Positions 6,120-13,103 are shown, counted from the stretch's first letter. The stretch: DNA of 15,107 bases from an uncultured Candidatus Saccharibacteria bacterium (GCA_948571325.1 CAOZKB010000020.1:1-15107); one strand, 5' to 3'. Made by a program: numbers and translations. The notes: generated by a model from the letters alone, not told the origin.

Positions 6120-7890
6120 TTTTTACCTCCTTGTGTTTCATTTCTGCAGTAAACTCCGCTTCTGAAAGTTGAGATTTAGCAATTTCGCGATAAATCTGGC
6201 ATTTTTGCAGTAATTCATAATGATTCCCCTTGCCGACAACTTTCCCTTTGTCGAGCACGACGATTTGTTCGGCATCTTTAATCGTGCTAATGCGCTGTGC
6301 AACAATGAGTGTCACAGCGTTCTGAGTAACCGGTTTAAGTTCGTGGCGCAATTTGGCGTCAGTTTTCATATCAAGAGCGGAGAATGAATCGTCAAAAATA
6401 TAAATATCAGGGTCTTTAGCGATGGCGCGGGCGATCGAAAGACGCTGGCGTTGGCCACCGGAAACATTGGTGCCACCCTGAGCAATGTGTGAATCATATT
6501 TCTTATCAAGTTGATTAATAAATTCCGTGGCTTGAGCAACTTTGGCAGCTTTTTTCATTACCTTATCGTCAGCCTCGGGCACACCAAATAGAATATTGCT
6601 GCGGATCGTACCAGAGAATAATACACCACGCTGAGGAACGTAACCGATACGACGCATTAAATCGTCTTGATTATAATCTTGTAATTTAATGCCGTTAATT
6701 TTAATTTCGCCACTCGTAGCGTCATAGAAGCGCGGCACAAGATTAATCAAAGTAGATTTGCCAGAACCAGTTGAGCCGATAAAGGCAGTGGTTTCGCCAG
6801 CTTTAGCAACGAAAGAGATGTCGCGAAGCACTTTTTCCTCGGCACCAGCATAACTAAAATCAACGTGCTTAAATTCTACACTTGGCGCAAGATCCGGCTT
6901 ACCGAGTGTGTGTTCTTGCCAGCGAATTTTGGATTTAGTATCCATAACTTCGTTAATGCGCTTGGCGGAAACATTGGCGCGTGGCAGGATTACAAAGAGC
7001 ATAGTTAAGAAGAGGAAGGACATGACGACTTGAATAGCGTATTGCATGAAAGCCATCATATTACCAAGGTAATTTAAGTCCTGGTGCAGGAGCGAGATAC
7101 CAGTCCAAATACATAGCAAAGTCACGCCATTAAAAACTAGACTTACAAGTGGGTTATCAAGTGACATAATGACATCTACCCAGACATTCAGCTTAGCAAA
7201 TTCGTTGTTAGTACGGTCGAATTTACGTTGCTCGAGTTTTTCGTTGTTGAAGGCACGGATGACGCGCAGACCAGTGAGATTTTCGCGCGCAAGAAGCGTA
7301 ATTTTGTCGGCAAGTTGCTGAATGAGCTTGAATTTTGGCATAACAATCGACATCAAGATGACCGTCACTAGTACGATTACGCCGACCGCTAGCGCGATAA
7401 TCCAAGTCATGTCGGGCGCCGTGATGATAGCCTGAACAATAGCAAGGGTACAGGTCATCGGCGCCCGGATTGCCATCGAAAGACACATCGTCACAGCCTG
7501 TTGCACCTGAGTAATATCGTTCGTAGTACGCGTAATCAGCGAAGCGGTGGAGAAGTTGTCAATCTCTGTAATGCTAAATTGTAAAATATGCTGAAATAAA
7601 TCATTACGCACGTCGCGCGCAAATGCCGCACCAACGCGCGCCGACAAAAAATTGGACACCAAAGCTCCTACAGAGGCTAGCGCAGTGTAACCAATCATTA
7701 CTAGACCAGTACGCCAGATGTAATCTAAATCACCACCTGCAATACCATAATTAACGATATCGGCCATAAGAGCTGGAAGTTGGAGTGAAGTCCAAACCTG
7801 TAAGGCTACAGCCGCAAAGAGTAAAATCACTTGCCAAAGATAAGGTTTGAGATATTTGAATAACTTAAGCATTAGATTATGATAACGCAT
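6112..7890 (-). CDS. ABC exporter half-transporter with degenerate ATP site
   Basis: First gene of the exporter operon, 592 residues: six-helix membrane domain (about 18-305) then ATPase. Walker A is GSTGSGKST (372-380), the Q-loop is Q420 and the signature is canonical VSGGQ (476-480), but Walker B reads IYIFDD with D501 replacing the catalytic Glu, and the H-loop is Gln532 (IVAQR). This substitution pattern is typical of the non-catalytic half of heterodimeric exporters such as TM287/288, LmrCD and BmrCD, and is reciprocal to the neighbour's altered signature. The start is uncertain: the ATG at 7890 and an in-frame ATG at 7872 (MLKLFKYLKP) both lack a good ribosome site; the latter begins where such proteins usually begin. 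No convincing promoter was found in 7891-7970. Confidence 0.88.
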   Translation of the reverse strand: MRYHNLMLKLFKYLKPYLWQVILLFAAVALQVWTSLQLPALMADIVNYGIAGGDLDYIWRTGLVMIGYTALASVGALVSNFLSARVGAAFARDVRNDLFQHILQFSITEIDNFSTASLITRTTNDITQVQQAVTMCLSMAIRAPMTCTLAIVQAIITAPDMTWIIALAVGVIVLVTVILMSIVMPKFKLIQQLADKITLLARENLTGLRVIRAFNNEKLEQRKFDRTNNEFAKLNVWVDVIMSLDNPLVSLVFNGVTLLCIWTGISLLHQDLNYLGNMMAFMQYAIQVVMSFLFLTMLFVILPRANVSAKRINEVMDTKSKIRWQEHTLGKPDLAPSVEFKHVDFSYAGAEEKVLRDISFVAKAGETTAFIGSTGSGKSTLINLVPRFYDATSGEIKINGIKLQDYNQDDLMRRIGYVPQRGVLFSGTIRSNILFGVPEADDKVMKKAAKVAQATEFINQLDKKYDSHIAQGGTNVSGGQRQRLSIARAIAKDPDIYIFDDSFSALDMKTDAKLRHELKPVTQNAVTLIVAQRISTIKDAEQIVVLDKGKVVGKGNHYELLQKCQIYREIAKSQLSEAEFTAEMKHKEVKNA

Positions 7891-7967
7891 TTTTTTAGCT
7901 CGGTCAAGCCTCGGTAAGTCAGATTTGCCAGTTAATTTTGGTGTTTTAGGTTATTTTTAATAATAAT

Positions 7968-7995
7968 TTGACTTTTATATTATCTGTGGTAGAAT
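7968..7995 (+). promoter_or_regulatory. Promoter of the queuosine precursor transporter
   Basis: TTGACT (7968-7973) and TAGAAT (7990-7995) with a 16-nt spacer. Transcription would begin near 8002, leaving an unusually long leader of about 140 nt before the transporter's ribosome site. Confidence 0.65.
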
Positions 7996-8005
7996 AGTGG
8001 TGTAA

Positions 8006-8037
8006 ACATTAATAAATGTCTAAGCTACTTATTAGAC
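8006..8037 (+). promoter_or_regulatory. Structured leader of the transporter mRNA
   Basis: Two small stems share bases: ACATT-AATA-AATGT (8006-8019) and GTCTAA with an 8-nt loop and TTAGAC (8018-8037). They could be alternatives to each other. Genes for preQ1/queuine transporters are frequently under preQ1 riboswitches, and the loop contains AGCTAC as the class I loop does, but the layout does not match a class I, II or III consensus that I can write out. Call it a candidate regulatory leader only. Confidence 0.3.
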
Positions 8038-8073
8038 TAGGATTCAACTAAAAATCATTTAGGAGGGGCAAAA

Positions 8074-8100
8074 ATGGAAAAATTTTTAGGAACTATGTGA
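8074..8100 (+). CDS. Possible leader peptide MEKFLGTM
   Basis: An eight-codon ORF (ATG at 8074, TGA at 8098) has a very good AGGAGGGG 7 nt upstream at 8061-8068, better than many genes here. It lies in the leader of the transporter gene, 42 nt before that gene's start. It could be a translated leader used for attenuation, or the remnant of an older start. The peptide itself shows no recognisable feature. Confidence 0.35.
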   Translation: MEKFLGTM

Positions 8101-8142
8101 CAGTGAATGATGTTTGATCTTTAAAAATAGGAGGTGTTTGGA

Positions 8143-8958
8143 TTGCAGCTATTTAAACATAAGCCGCATTGCAATTGTGCAATTTTTGGTGACGGGCTAT
8201 ATAGCCCTGATCAACCCACAAGTTTGAAGGAATCATATCATATCTTACGACGTTTGCCAAATTTACGCGCGATACAGGCGTTAATCTTCATGACGGCGGC
8301 CATGGTCGGCATAGTACTGATTGGAAATTTAGCCGCGCTCAAGATTTGGAGCTTGGCAGGTTGGCCGGTAGATGGCGGGTTTTGGATTTTTCCGTTTAGC
8401 TACATCATCGGTGATTTACTGATGGAAATCTATGGTCGAAAAATTTCCGACTGGGTGGCATGGTTCAGTACTGGTTGTTGCCTAGGTCTGGTAGCGATTC
8501 TACATTTAGTAGGGCTACTGCCGAGATATCCGGGTGCAGATATCTCGGCGTTCGTTGTAACGAACGCTGCACTTGGAAGAATTTTTACAGCAAGCGTGGC
8601 TGGATTTTTAGCCAGTCAACTGCTTAATAATTTCATCTTCGAACAAGTGAGCCAAAAACACGAGCAGGATAGTTTTTGGCGACGCGCATTAATTTCCTCA
8701 GCTTTGGCGCACGTTGCAGATGTCTTAGTGTTTGAGCCAATGGCATTCTTAGGTATGCTGAGTTTAGGAGAATTCTTCAAACAGGCGGTTCTGGCATACG
8801 CAATGGGTGTATTGGTCGAATTTGCGATGGTTGCGCTATTGACACGTTGGCTGGCCCCAAAGCTGGTGCGGAAGTTGGATTTTCAGCACGGTGAGCGAAT
8901 TTCCCTGCGCGATACAGAAGAAACAACGCTTAGCCCAACAAATGGCGCTGAACCATAA
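8143..8958 (+). CDS. yhhQ: Queuosine precursor transporter, YhhQ/VUT family
   Basis: Members of this family (COG1738) import queuine or preQ1 for tRNA modification. The 271-residue protein has about six membrane segments and the family hallmark WPVDGGFWIFPFSYIIGD followed by MEIYGRK (about 74-100). A tgt gene 0.9 kb downstream gives the matching enzyme. The start is taken as TTG at 8143 because AGGAGG (8129-8134) is correctly spaced for it; an in-frame GTG at 8134 overlaps that site and is unlikely. The N-terminus has about 40 extra residues before the first helix, including HKPHCNC at about 6-12, a possible metal ligand cluster. Two abutting perfect inverted repeats lie inside the coding region at 8520-8567. 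Confidence 0.85.
   Translation: MQLFKHKPHCNCAIFGDGLYSPDQPTSLKESYHILRRLPNLRAIQALIFMTAAMVGIVLIGNLAALKIWSLAGWPVDGGFWIFPFSYIIGDLLMEIYGRKISDWVAWFSTGCCLGLVAILHLVGLLPRYPGADISAFVVTNAALGRIFTASVAGFLASQLLNNFIFEQVSQKHEQDSFWRRALISSALAHVADVLVFEPMAFLGMLSLGEFFKQAVLAYAMGVLVEFAMVALLTRWLAPKLVRKLDFQHGERISLRDTEETTLSPTNGAEP
8520..8567. repeat. Two abutting perfect inverted repeats inside yhhQ
   Basis: GCCGAGATATC and GATATCTCGGC form an 11-bp stem with an 8-nt loop (8520-8549). GCGTTCGTT and AACGAACGC form a 9-bp stem with a 2-nt spacer (8548-8567), sharing two bases with the first. They encode roughly residues 126-142, a loop between membrane segments. Confidence 0.75.
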
Positions 8959-8993
8959 GTATTATAATGTTAATGCTTGACACCTGGTTCGTT

Positions 8994-9025
8994 AAAAATC
9001 TCTGGTCGAAAGGCTGGAGATTTTT
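8994..9025. terminator. Bidirectional terminator between yhhQ and the EEP gene
   Basis: AAAAATCTC and GAGATTTTT form a 9-bp stem around a 14-nt loop, with T-rich sequence after it on the plus strand and the A-run giving U residues on the minus strand. It lies between two convergent genes. The rest of 8959-9091 shows no gene. Confidence 0.7.
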
Positions 9026-9091
9026 GCTTCTTTGAGGCTTATTTTAGATCGCACTACGTATAGCATAGAGCCGGTGACAAATCTTAGAGTT

Positions 9092-9826
9092 TTAAGGCTT
9101 TAGCTCAATATCTGCCGTCAGTGCACAGTGGTCCGAAACTAAATCTGGCAAAACTGCAAAATCATTCACCAAAACTTGATCATTGACGAGAATATGATCG
9201 CAAGGCACCGCGCCGTCAAACTTGAGACCAGACAGGGTAGTAGGAATGTGATTTTCGTCAGTCAGATCACGGAGAAAATCGAGCGGGCGCATCGCCGGCG
9301 AATCATGAATAATATTAAAATCGCCGCACACTGCCAGGGGGCCATTGACTTTTTGTAGCGCCGCAGCCACTTTAGTGAAGGCGGTAACCGTGTCGGTATT
9401 ACCAATCGGATTAGGCTGCCAGTACCCGTGATGATTCGCGATAGTAAGACCGTTTTCAAGCTGGGCGATTTGCAGATTAAGACAATTGCTGGGCTGCCCA
9501 ACCAATTTAATATGCTCGCGGTATTCGCCGCTAATAAATTCTGCACTAGTTTGAGTAAAAGGAATACGACTAAGAATTAAATTACCTAATTCGCAACTGC
9601 CATCCACTAAATCAAAACTCCAATTGGGCGAGAAAAAGCTGTAAGGCAGACGACTAGCCCGAATGATTTGTTCACGATCAAAGCAAAGGCGCGCGAGATG
9701 CTCGGCGCAGTTATCTGAGGCAAATACTTCTTGCATACAAATAATATCAAAATCATTTTGAGCGAGAAAGCGACGTAAATTGCCTTCAATCTTCCCCATC
9801 CAGACGTTAAGTTGTAAAATCTTCAT
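9092..9826 (-). CDS. Endonuclease/exonuclease/phosphatase-fold protein
   Basis: The 244-residue protein carries the metal-dependent EEP catalytic set: LQLNVW at the N-terminus, CMQEV with E33, NHHGYW around H133, CGDFNI with D169 and N171, CDHILV with D210/H211, and the terminal SDHCAL with D232/H233. The family includes DNases, DNA-repair nucleases and phosphodiesterases acting on lipids or nucleotides; nothing here identifies the substrate. No signal peptide is seen. An upstream reading-frame extension to 10045 only overlaps tgt, so the start MKILQLNVW at 9826 is used. No ribosome site precedes it and a TATAAT ends 6 nt before the ATG, so the mRNA is probably leaderless. It is convergent with yhhQ and divergent from tgt. 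Confidence 0.85.
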   Translation of the reverse strand: MKILQLNVWMGKIEGNLRRFLAQNDFDIICMQEVFASDNCAEHLARLCFDREQIIRASRLPYSFFSPNWSFDLVDGSCELGNLILSRIPFTQTSAEFISGEYREHIKLVGQPSNCLNLQIAQLENGLTIANHHGYWQPNPIGNTDTVTAFTKVAAALQKVNGPLAVCGDFNIIHDSPAMRPLDFLRDLTDENHIPTTLSGLKFDGAVPCDHILVNDQVLVNDFAVLPDLVSDHCALTADIELKP

Positions 9827-9840
9827 CTTTCTATTATAAT
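9812..9840. promoter_or_regulatory. Shared divergent promoter of tgt and the EEP gene
   Basis: ATTATAAT at 9833-9840 is its own reverse complement and gives a TATAAT on each strand (plus 9835-9840, minus 9838-9833). The plus-strand promoter also has TTGTAA at 9812-9817 with a 17-nt spacer. Transcription on each side should begin at or within a base or two of the start codon (9848 plus, 9826 minus). Confidence 0.65.
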
Positions 9841-9847
9841 ACAAGGA

Positions 9848-11176
9848 ATGGAATTTGAGATTGAAAAAGTTTTGCCAAACGGTCTTGGACGGGTCGGTGC
9901 GATTCGGACGGCACACGGCGAAATCAAAACGCCGGCTTTTATGGCGGTAGGGACGCACGGGTTCGTGAAGTTTTTGTCGAGTGAAGATTTGCGAAACGTG
10001 GGAGCACAGGCAATGCTGTCGAATGGGTATCACCTGCGCCGACAAGCGACGGACATTGCTAAGCTTGGGGGTTTAGCAAAAGTTCAACCTTCTTTTTGGG
10101 AGACGTGCCACTCGTGCTCGTCTTCACGGGGCTCGCGCACGACATCCTTGGTAGCAACCTCCCAAAAAGTACCAGTACGCTCGCCAGACACCCAGTCGTG
10201 GAACGGGCCGACTTTGACGGATAGCGGCGGGTTCCAAGTAATGTCATTAGGCTCGGGACTAGGTAAAGTAGTGGCGATGGAGCGCGTAGAGGAAGCACGC
10301 AATACACCACACAAGGAGCGTCTAGCACAGATTACTGAGCGTGGGGTGGATTTTATTGATCCTTTTGACGGCGAACCGGATTTTATTGGACCAGAAGAAT
10401 CAATGCAAATTCAGTGCCAAATTGGCGCAGATATTCATATGGCCTTTGATGAGCTAACTTCACTAGCGGATAGCTATGAATATAATATTGAAGCAATGGA
10501 ACGGACGGAGCGTTGGGCGGAGAGGAGTCTGTGCGAACATTTAAGGCATCGGGATGACTTAGGCTATCGGCAAAATTTATACGGTGTGCTGCAAGGTGGG
10601 CGCTGGGAAGATTTACGACGCAAGACTGCGCAGAATTTAGCTAAAATGCGCGTAGACGGCATAGGATTTGATGGATTTGGACTAGGCGGAGCATTTCTAA
10701 AAGAAGATTTGGGCAAGATCCTACGTTGGTGCGATGAGGAATTGCCAGCAGAAAAGCCCCGGCATTTGCTTGGGCTCTCGCACCCAGATGATATTTTCGT
10801 GGGGGCGGAAATGGGCGCGGATACTTTTGACTGCGTAGCGCCAATGCGTGAGGCACGTCATGGAAAAATCTATACATGTGATGGGAATTATAATTTACGC
10901 AAAATGGCTGATTCAGGCGAACCGTTAGAGCGCGGTTGCGACTGTCCGACTTGCCAGGCCGGCTGGACGCGTGGTGGCTTACGCGCCTTGTGGCGATCGG
11001 GCGAAATTGAGAAAAAACAGAAATATTATAATTTAGCTTCGGCACATAATTTACGTTTTATTATTCGTCTGACGGAAGAAATTCGCCGAAGCATGCTGGA
11101 GGGGTATTTTGAAGAGTTTCGGCGAGAATTCTTAACAAGATATTATAACAACAAAAAATGCATAAAAAACTGCTGA
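9848..11176 (+). CDS. tgt: tRNA-guanine transglycosylase with an in-frame insertion
   Basis: Tgt exchanges guanine 34 of tRNAs with GUN anticodons for a queuine precursor. The 442-residue protein has TPAFMAVGTHG (28-38), LTDSGGF with D125, FDE (200-202), the GVLQGG loop (246-251), the nucleophile Asp328 in FDCVAP, and the zinc ligands C364, C366, C369 and H400. At residues about 80-117, where relatives have a few residues between LGGLHKF and the W-x-GP-x-LTDSGGF motif, there is a Ser/Thr/Arg-rich stretch of about 38 residues unlike the rest of the protein, so usual family length is exceeded. Transcripts look leaderless; AAGGA abuts the ATG too closely to be a ribosome site. Whether the insertion leaves the enzyme active is unknown, but the frame and active-site residues are intact. 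Confidence 0.9.
   Translation: MEFEIEKVLPNGLGRVGAIRTAHGEIKTPAFMAVGTHGFVKFLSSEDLRNVGAQAMLSNGYHLRRQATDIAKLGGLAKVQPSFWETCHSCSSSRGSRTTSLVATSQKVPVRSPDTQSWNGPTLTDSGGFQVMSLGSGLGKVVAMERVEEARNTPHKERLAQITERGVDFIDPFDGEPDFIGPEESMQIQCQIGADIHMAFDELTSLADSYEYNIEAMERTERWAERSLCEHLRHRDDLGYRQNLYGVLQGGRWEDLRRKTAQNLAKMRVDGIGFDGFGLGGAFLKEDLGKILRWCDEELPAEKPRHLLGLSHPDDIFVGAEMGADTFDCVAPMREARHGKIYTCDGNYNLRKMADSGEPLERGCDCPTCQAGWTRGGLRALWRSGEIEKKQKYYNLASAHNLRFIIRLTEEIRRSMLEGYFEEFRREFLTRYYNNKKCIKNC
10085..10198. repeat. Palindromic insertion inside tgt
   Basis: This block has no counterpart in typical Tgt. CTTTTTGGGAG at 10092-10102 and CTCCCAAAAAG at 10159-10169 form an 11-bp perfect inverted repeat, enclosing a second one, TCGTGC (10112-10117) with GCACGA (10137-10142). 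The block is a multiple of three in effect and stop-free in the tgt frame. In style it recalls the palindromic elements that insert in frame into Rickettsia genes, though no relation is claimed. Edges are estimated from where Tgt similarity stops and resumes. Confidence 0.5.
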
Positions 11177-11194
11177 ACCAAAAAGTTCAGCAGT
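11161..11194 (-). terminator. Terminator of the minus-strand surface protein gene
   Basis: ACTGCTGAAC and GTTCAGCAGT form a perfect 10-bp stem with a 6-nt loop (11169-11194). On the minus strand it is followed by TTTTTTATG. It overlaps the last codons and stop of tgt; no T-tract exists on the plus side. Confidence 0.85.
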
Positions 11195-11213
11195 CGATAA
11201 AGTGCGGGTTTCA

Positions 11214-11771
11214 TTAAGCGCCGTATCCCACCGGAATGGCTTCGAGTGACGTGACAGGCTCGGCCGAAATGATGAACTCTGGCAAGTGGACATAACCGCC
11301 ACCCTCATCACAACTTTTGGCTGTGATTTTCCAGATTTTAGCCTCATCGCCATAGACGATTTCGCCCATTCCTTCGAGCACTTCATTGGAAATGAAATAG
11401 GTCCGCCAGCCGTATTCCTCATAATACTCGCCACCTTGTTTGACAGGCTCGACCGCCATGACGCTGTAATCGCAGCCAGCGATTGGTACGACATCATGAA
11501 TCCGCCCCCAACAGTCATAGATATAGTCATCGGTAAAATGTAGATTAATCTGAACACTATTCTCATCTGACTGATCACTACTCTTGTCCGCCTGAACGGA
11601 CGACGAGGCGGACCCCTGGTCTGAACTTATAGATCCCTGACCCAAGGTTGCGGTTGCCATACCTATGCCGAAGCTTATCGCGGCAATGAAAATCATGCAA
11701 CATGATACTGCGATAAGTGCGGCGAACGCTTTTCTTCTTTCCCTTGTTTCTCGTGTTTCTCTTTTTTCCAT
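11214..11771 (-). CDS. Single-pass surface protein of unknown function
   Basis: I do not recognise a family. The 185-residue protein begins with a very basic RETRETRERR segment (4-13), then a hydrophobic helix at about 15-44 with two cysteines (C24, C25) inside it, a Ser/Asp/Gln-rich linker (45-72), and a globular domain of about 110 residues containing C87, C100 and C154 and many Tyr, Gly and Glu. The positive-inside rule puts the domain outside the cell, anchored by the uncleaved helix. No lipobox fits well. The start has GGAGGG about 7 nt upstream. It is a single-gene unit with a near-consensus promoter, a leader of about 130 nt with a possible attenuator, and a strong terminator, which points to regulated, possibly high expression. 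Confidence 0.75.
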   Translation of the reverse strand: MEKRETRETRERRKAFAALIAVSCCMIFIAAISFGIGMATATLGQGSISSDQGSASSSVQADKSSDQSDENSVQINLHFTDDYIYDCWGRIHDVVPIAGCDYSVMAVEPVKQGGEYYEEYGWRTYFISNEVLEGMGEIVYGDEAKIWKITAKSCDEGGGYVHLPEFIISAEPVTSLEAIPVGYGA

Positions 11772-11794
11772 TTTTTACCCTCCATAAATTATTG

Positions 11795-11831
11795 AAAAAA
11801 GTGACAATTCTACCGTGTCGACAGTAGAATT
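11795..11831 (-). promoter_or_regulatory. Candidate attenuator in the surface protein leader
   Basis: On the minus strand AATTCTAC, a 10-nt loop and GTAGAATT make an 8-bp stem (11831-11806), followed by GTCAC and six Ts (11800-11795). It lies 24 nt before the start codon, downstream of the promoter. Further upstream TAAGCTC (11904-11898) and GAGCTTA (11876-11870) form another 7-bp stem. The stem is AT-rich, so termination strength is uncertain. Confidence 0.4.
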
Positions 11832-11911
11832 CGGCTCGAAAAGGTTATAGATGCCAGTTTAATAATACTTAAGCTCATGCAAAGCTAGCTCCTTGTCGAG
11901 CTTATACTTCC

Positions 11912-11940
11912 ATTCTAGCATAGATTGTTGATTTTGTCAA
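11912..11940 (-). promoter_or_regulatory. Near-consensus promoter of the surface protein gene
   Basis: On the minus strand, TTGACA (11940-11935), a 17-nt spacer and TAGAAT (11917-11912) preceded by TGC. This is the best sigma-70-type promoter in the window. Transcription should start near 11905. Confidence 0.85.
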
Positions 11941-11970
11941 TAGCAATAACGTGTTTTTTAAAGGAACATC

Positions 11971-11999
11971 TTGTCGGCTCTCCTCGGATTTGCTAAAAT
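11971..11999 (+). promoter_or_regulatory. Promoter of the AI-2E permease operon
   Basis: TTGTCG (11971-11976), a 17-nt spacer and TAAAAT (11994-11999) with an upstream TGC. It is divergent from the surface protein promoter with about 30 nt between the two -35 elements. The leader is about 15 nt. Confidence 0.65.
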
Positions 12000-12020
12000 A
12001 AGGTTAATTAAGGAGGCCAA

Positions 12021-13103
12021 ATGAGCAGAACAATAGAGGTGGACACAAAAACTTTGGTGCGGTTCTGGCTAGTATTATTGGGTTTCGTGCTGGCGGGATT
12101 ATTTATTTATCGAGCCTTGACTGGTTTGATTATTGTGGGTATTGCGGCATTTCTTGCCGTTGCGATTCAGCCGTTAGCGCAAAAAATTAATCGTCTCACC
12201 AAGAAAGACCAATCTTCCCTTTCGTCGGTTTTGGCATATGTATTAATTATTGGCGTAGTGGTGGTAATTATCTCAGTAGTGGGGCCGGTAGTAGTGGGAG
12301 AAACCGCCCAATTTGTAGGTCAGCTACCAGGTACTTTTGAGCACTCGCTTGGCGGATGGGACGGCATTAATGACTTTGGCGATAGCATTGGCATTCACGA
12401 TTTGCAGGGTGAAATTTCAGGAGCACTCGAAGCATTTTCGGATAATTTCCTACGTGACTTGGGTAATACTGTAATGACAGGGGTTGGAGCAGTGTCGCAG
12501 ATTACAGCTGCGGTAGTCTTAACATTAGTACTGACGCTGCTTTTTGCCATTGAAGGGTCGGGGATTATGAAGTCTTTTTGGTCGATTATGGAACGGCGCT
12601 ATACTACCAAAAATACTCAACAATACCAGAGATTAGTACAGCGAATGGCGAATGTGATTAGCACCTACGTTTCGCGACAAGTTTTAGTGGCGGTATTAGA
12701 CGGTTGCGTGGTGACCGGTATGATATTGTTGTTGACTATGGTTTTCGACCTTTCTCGCGGTTTAGTGTTACCGATGGGGTTGATTGCTTTAGTACTATAC
12801 TTAATGCCAATGTTTGGGCAAGTGATTGGCTGTGGACTGATTTCGCTAATTTTGCTCTTTAGTTCACCGGTGGCGGCAATTATTTTCTTTGTTTGCTATA
12901 TTATTTATGCGCAAATTGAAAATAATTTTATCGCACCAAAGATTCAAGGAGATGCATTAAATTTACCTGCGGCCATGATTTTGGTGGCGATTACGATTGG
13001 GATTTATACTTTTGGCCTACTGGGAGCAATTATTGCGATCCCCATTGCTGGTTGCATTAGAGTAGTATTCGAGGAGCTACCAAACTTGCGCGAGGGTAAA
13101 TAA
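12021..13103 (+). CDS. AI-2E family transporter
   Basis: A 360-residue polytopic membrane protein with the layout of the AI-2E (PF01594) family: hydrophobic segments at about 12-50 and 66-90, an outside region at about 91-150, then five more segments from about 158 to the C-terminus. The family-typical late motif is present: QIENNFIAPKIQGDALNLPA (about 296-315), followed by a GAIIAIPIAG segment. The family was named for autoinducer-2 export in E. coli (TqsA), but many members have other or unknown cargo, including ion exchange, so quorum signalling should not be assumed. The start has AGGAGG 5 nt upstream at 12011-12016. Its stop TAA is immediately followed by the ATG of the next gene, so the two form an operon. 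Confidence 0.87.
   Translation: MSRTIEVDTKTLVRFWLVLLGFVLAGLFIYRALTGLIIVGIAAFLAVAIQPLAQKINRLTKKDQSSLSSVLAYVLIIGVVVVIISVVGPVVVGETAQFVGQLPGTFEHSLGGWDGINDFGDSIGIHDLQGEISGALEAFSDNFLRDLGNTVMTGVGAVSQITAAVVLTLVLTLLFAIEGSGIMKSFWSIMERRYTTKNTQQYQRLVQRMANVISTYVSRQVLVAVLDGCVVTGMILLLTMVFDLSRGLVLPMGLIALVLYLMPMFGQVIGCGLISLILLFSSPVAAIIFFVCYIIYAQIENNFIAPKIQGDALNLPAAMILVAITIGIYTFGLLGAIIAIPIAGCIRVVFEELPNLREGK

Noticed and set aside
8978..8983. Perfect TTGACA after yhhQ
   Set aside because: No -10 hexamer at 15-19 nt and no gene downstream on that strand; the terminator stem follows instead.
9827..10045. Upstream extension of the EEP protein by 73 codons
   Set aside because: It lies opposite the start of tgt, shows no EEP similarity, and the family's first motif begins right at the internal ATG at 9826.
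10641..11045. 134-codon minus-strand frame inside tgt
   Set aside because: It is antisense to well-conserved Tgt sequence, with no ribosome site or recognisable motif.
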